A stretch of DNA of 64,000 nt, from positions 186,001-250,000 of the forward strand of contig NZ_CANLTR010000004.1 of assembly GCF_947494055.1 (NCBI RefSeq), given 5' to 3'. Source of the DNA: an uncultured Jannaschia sp. GTDB lineage: Bacteria > Pseudomonadota > Alphaproteobacteria > Rhodobacterales > Rhodobacteraceae. The position numbers and the translations under genes were made by a program. How positions within the stretch are numbered: the stretch's first letter is position 1; each line of letters begins with the position of its first letter. The notes beneath the pieces were generated by a model. The model was not told where the DNA came from. It searched no databases and saw nothing but the letters and a program-made list of their open reading frames with translations. Below are positions 60,666 to 64,000 of the stretch, in pieces.

Positions 60666-61241
60666 CTATCGCTTCAGCCCGTCCACGAAGATGTCGAGGA
60701 GGCGAAGCACCTGCTGTCGCCAGTCCGGGCCGGGCTCGCGGGCGTAGCAGAGCGCGTACATCGTCTGCAGGAGGTCGTCCGCCGTGACGCCCTCCCGGAT
60801 CTGGCCGTTCGCGGCGGCGCGGGCGAGCAGGCGGTTCACTGCGGCGCTGATCCGGTCCGAGTCCTCCGCGTAGGCCTGCTTCGACTCCTCGGTCATGACG
60901 AGCGAGAGCGCGCCGAGCATGCCGCGCTTCGTCTCGATCAGAGCCACATTCGCGTGCAGCCAGCCGCGCAGCGCGGCGAGCGGGTCGCCCGACGGGTCGA
61001 GCCCCTCCGCCATCTCCACGAGATCCTGCAGATCGCGCCGGAACACCGCATGGAACAACGCTTCGCGGTTCGGGAAATGCCGGTAGAGCGTGCCGATCCC
61101 GACATTCGCCTGCCGCGCGACCGCTTCGAGACTGGCGTCGGGTCCGCCGCGACCCAGCACGTCCTTCGCGGCCTCGACCAACCGATCGCGGTTCCGCTGC
61201 GCGTCGGCACGCGGCTTGCGCTTGCGGGTTTCGGCCGACAG
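60666..61241 (-). CDS. TetR family regulator, probably starting at CTG
   Basis: A ~191-aa repressor of the TetR class. The N-terminal helix-turn-helix is ASLEAVARQANVGIGTLYRHFPNREALFHAVF. The basic leader RKRKPRADAQRNRDRLVEAAKDVL precedes it. A TTG at 61181 would truncate helix 1, and no ATG, GTG or TTG is in frame upstream within the leader. AAGAGGAG at 61256-61249 lies seven bases before an in-frame CTG at 61241, so CTG is the likely start. It is divergent from the second molybdenum hydroxylase operon, whose promoter spacer carries an inverted repeat, and probably represses it. The inducer may be an aromatic or aldehyde substrate. Confidence 0.85.
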   Translation of the reverse strand: MSAETRKRKPRADAQRNRDRLVEAAKDVLGRGGPDASLEAVARQANVGIGTLYRHFPNREALFHAVFRRDLQDLVEMAEGLDPSGDPLAALRGWLHANVALIETKRGMLGALSLVMTEESKQAYAEDSDRISAAVNRLLARAAANGQIREGVTADDLLQTMYALCYAREPGPDWRQQVLRLLDIFVDGLKR

Positions 61242-61254
61242 ACGCCGTCTCCTC

Positions 61255-61283
61255 TTGTTAAGCGGAGGATGCCTCCGTATAAG
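61255..61283 (+). promoter_or_regulatory. Sigma-70 promoter of the second molybdenum hydroxylase operon
   Basis: TTGTTA (61255-61260) and TATAAG (61278-61283) are separated by exactly 17 bases. The -10 differs from consensus by one base and the -35 by two. It reads toward the gene at 61387 with a leader of about 95 bases. Its -35 overlaps the ribosome binding site of the divergent regulator gene. Confidence 0.6.
61263..61277. promoter_or_regulatory. Candidate TetR operator inside the promoter spacer
   Basis: CGGAGG (61263-61268) and CCTCCG (61272-61277) form a perfect inverted repeat around ATG. Outer bases TTA and TAA extend the symmetry partly. It fills the spacer between -35 and -10 of the facing promoter, the classic site for a repressor of the TetR family. 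Confidence 0.55.
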
Positions 61284-61386
61284 GTTGTCACGGGGCCCGC
61301 ACGGGGCCGCCGATCAACCTTACGGAACTCCTTGTCCGGGCGCGAGTGCCCCGAGGGTCCCCCATCTCGATAGGAAAGGAGGTCGC

Positions 61387-61884
61387 ATGGCATCCTCCAT
61401 CGCCCTCACCCTGAACGGCGTCGCGCGGCAGGTCGCGCTCGACGATCTGCGCGTGACGCTGCTCGACCTCTTGCGAGAGCGTTTGGCCCTGCCCGGAACC
61501 AAGAAAGGTTGCGACCGCGGCCAGTGCGGCGCCTGCACCGTCCTCGTGGACGGCCGGCGGGTGAATGCCTGCCTGACGCTGGCGGTGACGCTCGACGGGG
61601 TCGAGGTGACCACGATCGAGGGGCTGTCCGACGGCGAGACGCTGCATCCGGTACAGGCCGCCTTCATCGAGAACGATGCCTTTCAGTGCGGCTATTGCAC
61701 GCCCGGCCAGATCATGAGCGCCGTGGGCCTCATCGCCGAGGGGCGGGCCGGCGACGACGCGGAGCGCATCCGCGAGGGCATGAGCGGCAATCTCTGCCGC
61801 TGCGCCGCCTATCACGGGATCACCCTCGCGGTGCAGGACGCGACGCGCCGGATGGCCGGGGCCGAAGCGGAGGACGCGGCATGA
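61387..61884 (+). CDS. Molybdenum hydroxylase, [2Fe-2S] subunit, second copy
   Basis: A 165-aa two-cluster subunit closely similar to the one at 26333-26857. The ferredoxin-like domain has [22 protein letters not shown], and the helical domain has [15 protein letters not shown] and [23 protein letters not shown] lies four bases before the ATG, a stronger ribosome binding site than in the first operon. There is no export signal. It is followed by the FAD subunit with an ATGA overlap. The divergent TetR gene is a probable repressor. Confidence 0.94.
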   Translation: MASSIALTLNGVARQVALDDLRVTLLDLLRERLALPGTKKGCDRGQCGACTVLVDGRRVNACLTLAVTLDGVEVTTIEGLSDGETLHPVQAAFIENDAFQCGYCTPGQIMSAVGLIAEGRAGDDAERIREGMSGNLCRCAAYHGITLAVQDATRRMAGAEAEDAA

Positions 61885-62936
61885 AGCGCTTCGATTACAT
61901 CCGGCCCGCCAGCATCGACGAGGCGCTCGCCGCCTGGAACCCGGGCGCGGCCTGGCTCGGCGGGGGCACGAACCTCGTCGACCTGATGAAGACAGGGGCG
62001 GTGCAACCCGACACGGTGATCGACGTCACCCGCCTGCCGGGGCTCGACCGGATCGAGTGGGGCGCGGACGGTTCTCTCCGCATCGGGGCGATGGTGCGCA
62101 ACGCCGACCTCGCCGACGATCCCGAAGTGGCGCGCCGGCTTCCGATGGTGGCCGAGGCGCTGCTCGCCGGGGCCTCCGGCCAGCTGCGCAACGCGGCGAC
62201 CGTGGGCGGCAACCTGATGCAGCACACGCGGTGCAACTACTTCGAGACGCCGCAGGCCGCCTGCAACCGACGCGACCCCGGCACCGGCTGCGACGCGCGG
62301 GACGGGGAGAACGCCAACCTCGCCGTGCTGGGCTGGAGCGAGGCCTGCATCGCGACTAACCCGTCGGATTTCTGCGTCCCCCTCGCCGCGCTCGATGCAG
62401 TCGTCGAGGTGCAGGGACCGGAGGGCAAGCGCGAGATCGCGATCGCGGACTTCCATTCCCTGCCGGGCGACACCCCCGAACGGCGGACCGCGCTCGAACC
62501 GGGCGAGCTGATCCTCGCCGTCCGCCTGCCTGCCGCAGCCGCCGACTTCGCCGGTCACGCCCGTTACCTCAAGGTGCGGGAGCGGACCTCCTACGCCTTC
62601 GCGCTCGTCTCCGCCGCCGCTGCGCTGCGGATGGAGGGAGACCGGATCGCCGAGGCGCGTCTGGCGCTGGGCGCGGTCGCGGCGAAGCCCTGGCGCGTAG
62701 CCGAGGCCGAAGCGCTCCTGGCGGGACAGGCGCCCGATCCCCACCTCTTCGCCCGCGCCGCAGGGGCCGCGCTGACGGGCGCCGCGCCGTCGGGCGACAA
62801 TTCCTGGAAAATCGACCTCGCCCGCCGCACCGCGGCCCGCGCCCTCGCCATGGCCGCCACCGGCGCGCCCGCGCGGATGCCCGCCTTGCCCGCCTCTCCC
62901 TTCGGAGAGCCAGCCGGAGACCACGTCCATGCCTGA
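61881..62936 (+). CDS. Molybdenum hydroxylase, FAD-binding subunit, second copy (PaoB type)
   Basis: A 351-aa FAD subunit with AAWLGGGTNLVDLMKTG and ASGQLRNAATVGGNLMQHTRC. The cysteine-rich insertion CNYFETPQAACNRRDPGTGC matches that of PaoB and of the copy at 25374, so an extra [4Fe-4S] cluster is expected. Later motifs are TNPSDFCVPLAALDA and [16 protein letters not shown] Pro-rich tail extends about 20 residues beyond the usual end. Overlaps both neighbours, the second by eight bases. Confidence 0.94.
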   Translation: MKRFDYIRPASIDEALAAWNPGAAWLGGGTNLVDLMKTGAVQPDTVIDVTRLPGLDRIEWGADGSLRIGAMVRNADLADDPEVARRLPMVAEALLAGASGQLRNAATVGGNLMQHTRCNYFETPQAACNRRDPGTGCDARDGENANLAVLGWSEACIATNPSDFCVPLAALDAVVEVQGPEGKREIAIADFHSLPGDTPERRTALEPGELILAVRLPAAAADFAGHARYLKVRERTSYAFALVSAAAALRMEGDRIAEARLALGAVAAKPWRVAEAEALLAGQAPDPHLFARAAGAALTGAAPSGDNSWKIDLARRTAARALAMAATGAPARMPALPASPFGEPAGDHVHA

Positions 62937-64000
62937 CACGCTCGTCCAACCCGTCCGCTTCGGCTCCAACTCGGGCCAGCCCGTCACCCGTCGCGACGGC
63001 ATCGCCAAGGTGACCGGCGCCGCGACCTTCGCCGCCGACAACCAACCGGCCGGCCTGCTGCACGCGGTCTATTTGCCCGCGACGATCGCCCGCGGCCGCG
63101 TCACCCATCTCGACGTCGCGGCCGCCGAGGCGCATCCCGGTGTCGTCCAAATCATCACGCCCGCGGACCGACCGCCGCTGGACGGCGACCCCTCCGCCAA
63201 GCCCACGCCGTTCTCCTTCCGCATCGACGTGCTGCAGGACGACACGGTCCGCTACGCCGGCCAGCCAATCGCCCTCGTTCTGGGCGAGACGCTGGAAGCG
63301 GCGACCGAGGGCGCGCGCCTGCTCGCCCCGCGCTACGCGGCGGAGACGGCCCGAACCGCGCTCGACGACGAGACGCCTTTCGCGTTCGAGCCCGCGGGGT
63401 TCGGCCTGCCCGCGGGAGCGGAGCACGGCGACGTCGCCGGCGGGCACGCGGCCGCGACGCAGGCGGTCGACGTCACCTACGAGACGGCGGCGCAGTATCA
63501 CAACGCGATGGAGACGCATGCCGTGGTCGCCGCGTGGGAGGGCGACCACCTGACGCTCGACATGCCGAGCCAGGCGCTGGCGATGTCCTGCGGGGCCTAT
63601 GCCTACTTCTTCGGCATCCCGGCGGAGAACGTCACGCTGCGCAGCCCCTATCTCGGCGGCGGCTTCGGCTCCAAGGCGTTCACGACCGGGCCGCAGGTCC
63701 TCGCCATCCTGGCGGCGCGGATGACGGGGCGACCGGTCAAGCTGTCGCTCACCCGCCAGCAGATGTTCGGCCCCGTCGGCCATCGAGGCGCGACGCGGCA
63801 GCGCTTGCGCCTCGGGGCGGACGTTGCGGCAGCGCTCACGGTGATCGACCACGAGAGCATAGCCGCCACGTCGAGCTTCGACGACTTCGTCGAGCCGGCG
63901 GCGAACGCGTCGCAGGGTCTCTATTCCGCGCAGGCGCTTCGCGCCGCGCACCGAGCCGTCCGGCTCGACGTCGGCACGCCCGGGCCGATGCGCGCGCCCG
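62929..64000 (+). CDS. Molybdenum hydroxylase, molybdopterin-binding subunit, second copy (cut by the window edge)
   Basis: The first ~357 residues of a large xanthine oxidase-family subunit; it runs off the right edge with no stop. Visible are RRDGIAKVTGAATFAADN, YAGQPIALVLGETLEAATEGARLL, YHNAMETHAVVAAWEGDHL, LRSPYLGGGFGSKAF and GPMRAP, the last containing the substrate-pocket Arg. The catalytic Glu would lie further right. The N-terminal half is similar in layout to the subunit at 23187 but clearly divergent in sequence, so substrate choice may differ. Confidence 0.93.
   Translation, partial: MPDTLVQPVRFGSNSGQPVTRRDGIAKVTGAATFAADNQPAGLLHAVYLPATIARGRVTHLDVAAAEAHPGVVQIITPADRPPLDGDPSAKPTPFSFRIDVLQDDTVRYAGQPIALVLGETLEAATEGARLLAPRYAAETARTALDDETPFAFEPAGFGLPAGAEHGDVAGGHAAATQAVDVTYETAAQYHNAMETHAVVAAWEGDHLTLDMPSQALAMSCGAYAYFFGIPAENVTLRSPYLGGGFGSKAFTTGPQVLAILAARMTGRPVKLSLTRQQMFGPVGHRGATRQRLRLGADVAAALTVIDHESIAATSSFDDFVEPAANASQGLYSAQALRAAHRAVRLDVGTPGPMRAP

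Noticed and set aside
1-64000. CRISPR arrays, insertion sequences, rRNA operons
   Set aside because: No repeated spacer-size units, transposase motifs or rRNA sequence were seen anywhere.

Overview
The window is GC-rich chromosomal DNA (about two thirds G+C by eye) that reads as a member of the Rhodobacteraceae or a close relative in the Alphaproteobacteria. The lineage call rests on gene content: DUF2125 and DUF4170 proteins, an NDUFS4-like complex I accessory subunit, the waaA-DUF4170-lpxK arrangement, a DUF2793 tail/spike-type protein, and candidate CtrA and EcfG sites. I see no insertion sequence, prophage, CRISPR array or rRNA. No stretch longer than 300 bases lacks a gene. There is one tRNA gene.

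Bases 1-11839 carry surface polysaccharide and Kdo genes on the + strand: the end of rfbB, rfbD, a long CapD/WbpM-type dehydratase, a UDP-glucuronate 4-epimerase, UDP-glucose dehydrogenase, a glycosyltransferase, kdsD-kdsB-kdsA and a DedA protein. They are interrupted by one minus-strand DUF2793 gene that has a perfect CtrA-type box upstream. Bases 11844-23010 hold housekeeping and envelope genes: alkane monooxygenase, mutY, a DciA-like protein, a DsbA-like thioredoxin, lpxK-waaA-DUF4170, an inositol-phosphatase family protein, pmbA, a DUF2125 protein, an SDR and a crotonase lacking both usual catalytic glutamates.

Bases 23187-26857 encode a three-subunit PaoABC-type molybdenum hydroxylase. 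A large secreted RTX/lamin-tail/nuclease protein of the ExeM/NucH type follows at 26974-29913. Bases 30054-45317 form a seven-gene minus-strand operon, glgE-treS/mak-glgB-glgX-treZ-malQ-treY. It holds enzymes for converting glucan to trehalose (TreY, TreZ) and trehalose back to glucan through maltose and maltose 1-phosphate (TreS/Mak, GlgE, GlgB). A divergent pair of EcfG-like stress promoters lies upstream, and the opposite promoter faces a small membrane protein gene.

Bases 45603-51000 carry small envelope proteins, uvrB, the NDUFS4-like gene and yihY. Bases 50983-54135 are a complete pqqABCDE operon on the minus strand. Bases 54390-57242 hold a membrane-anchored endonuclease/exonuclease/phosphatase-family protein and a persulfide dioxygenase-like gene with two YeeE/YedE transporter halves. 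A tRNA-Arg(TCT) is next, then a sugar-type ABC importer without an ATPase gene. The window ends with a TetR-type regulator divergent from a second PaoABC-type molybdenum hydroxylase operon, whose last gene runs off the right edge. The TetR gene probably starts at CTG, and an inverted repeat lies exactly inside the 17-bp spacer of the facing promoter.

I found no obvious new defence or mobile system. The most interesting signals are regulatory: the CtrA-like boxes, the divergent EcfG-like pair and the TetR operator-promoter. The compact glucan-trehalose operon and the divergent crotonase are also of interest.
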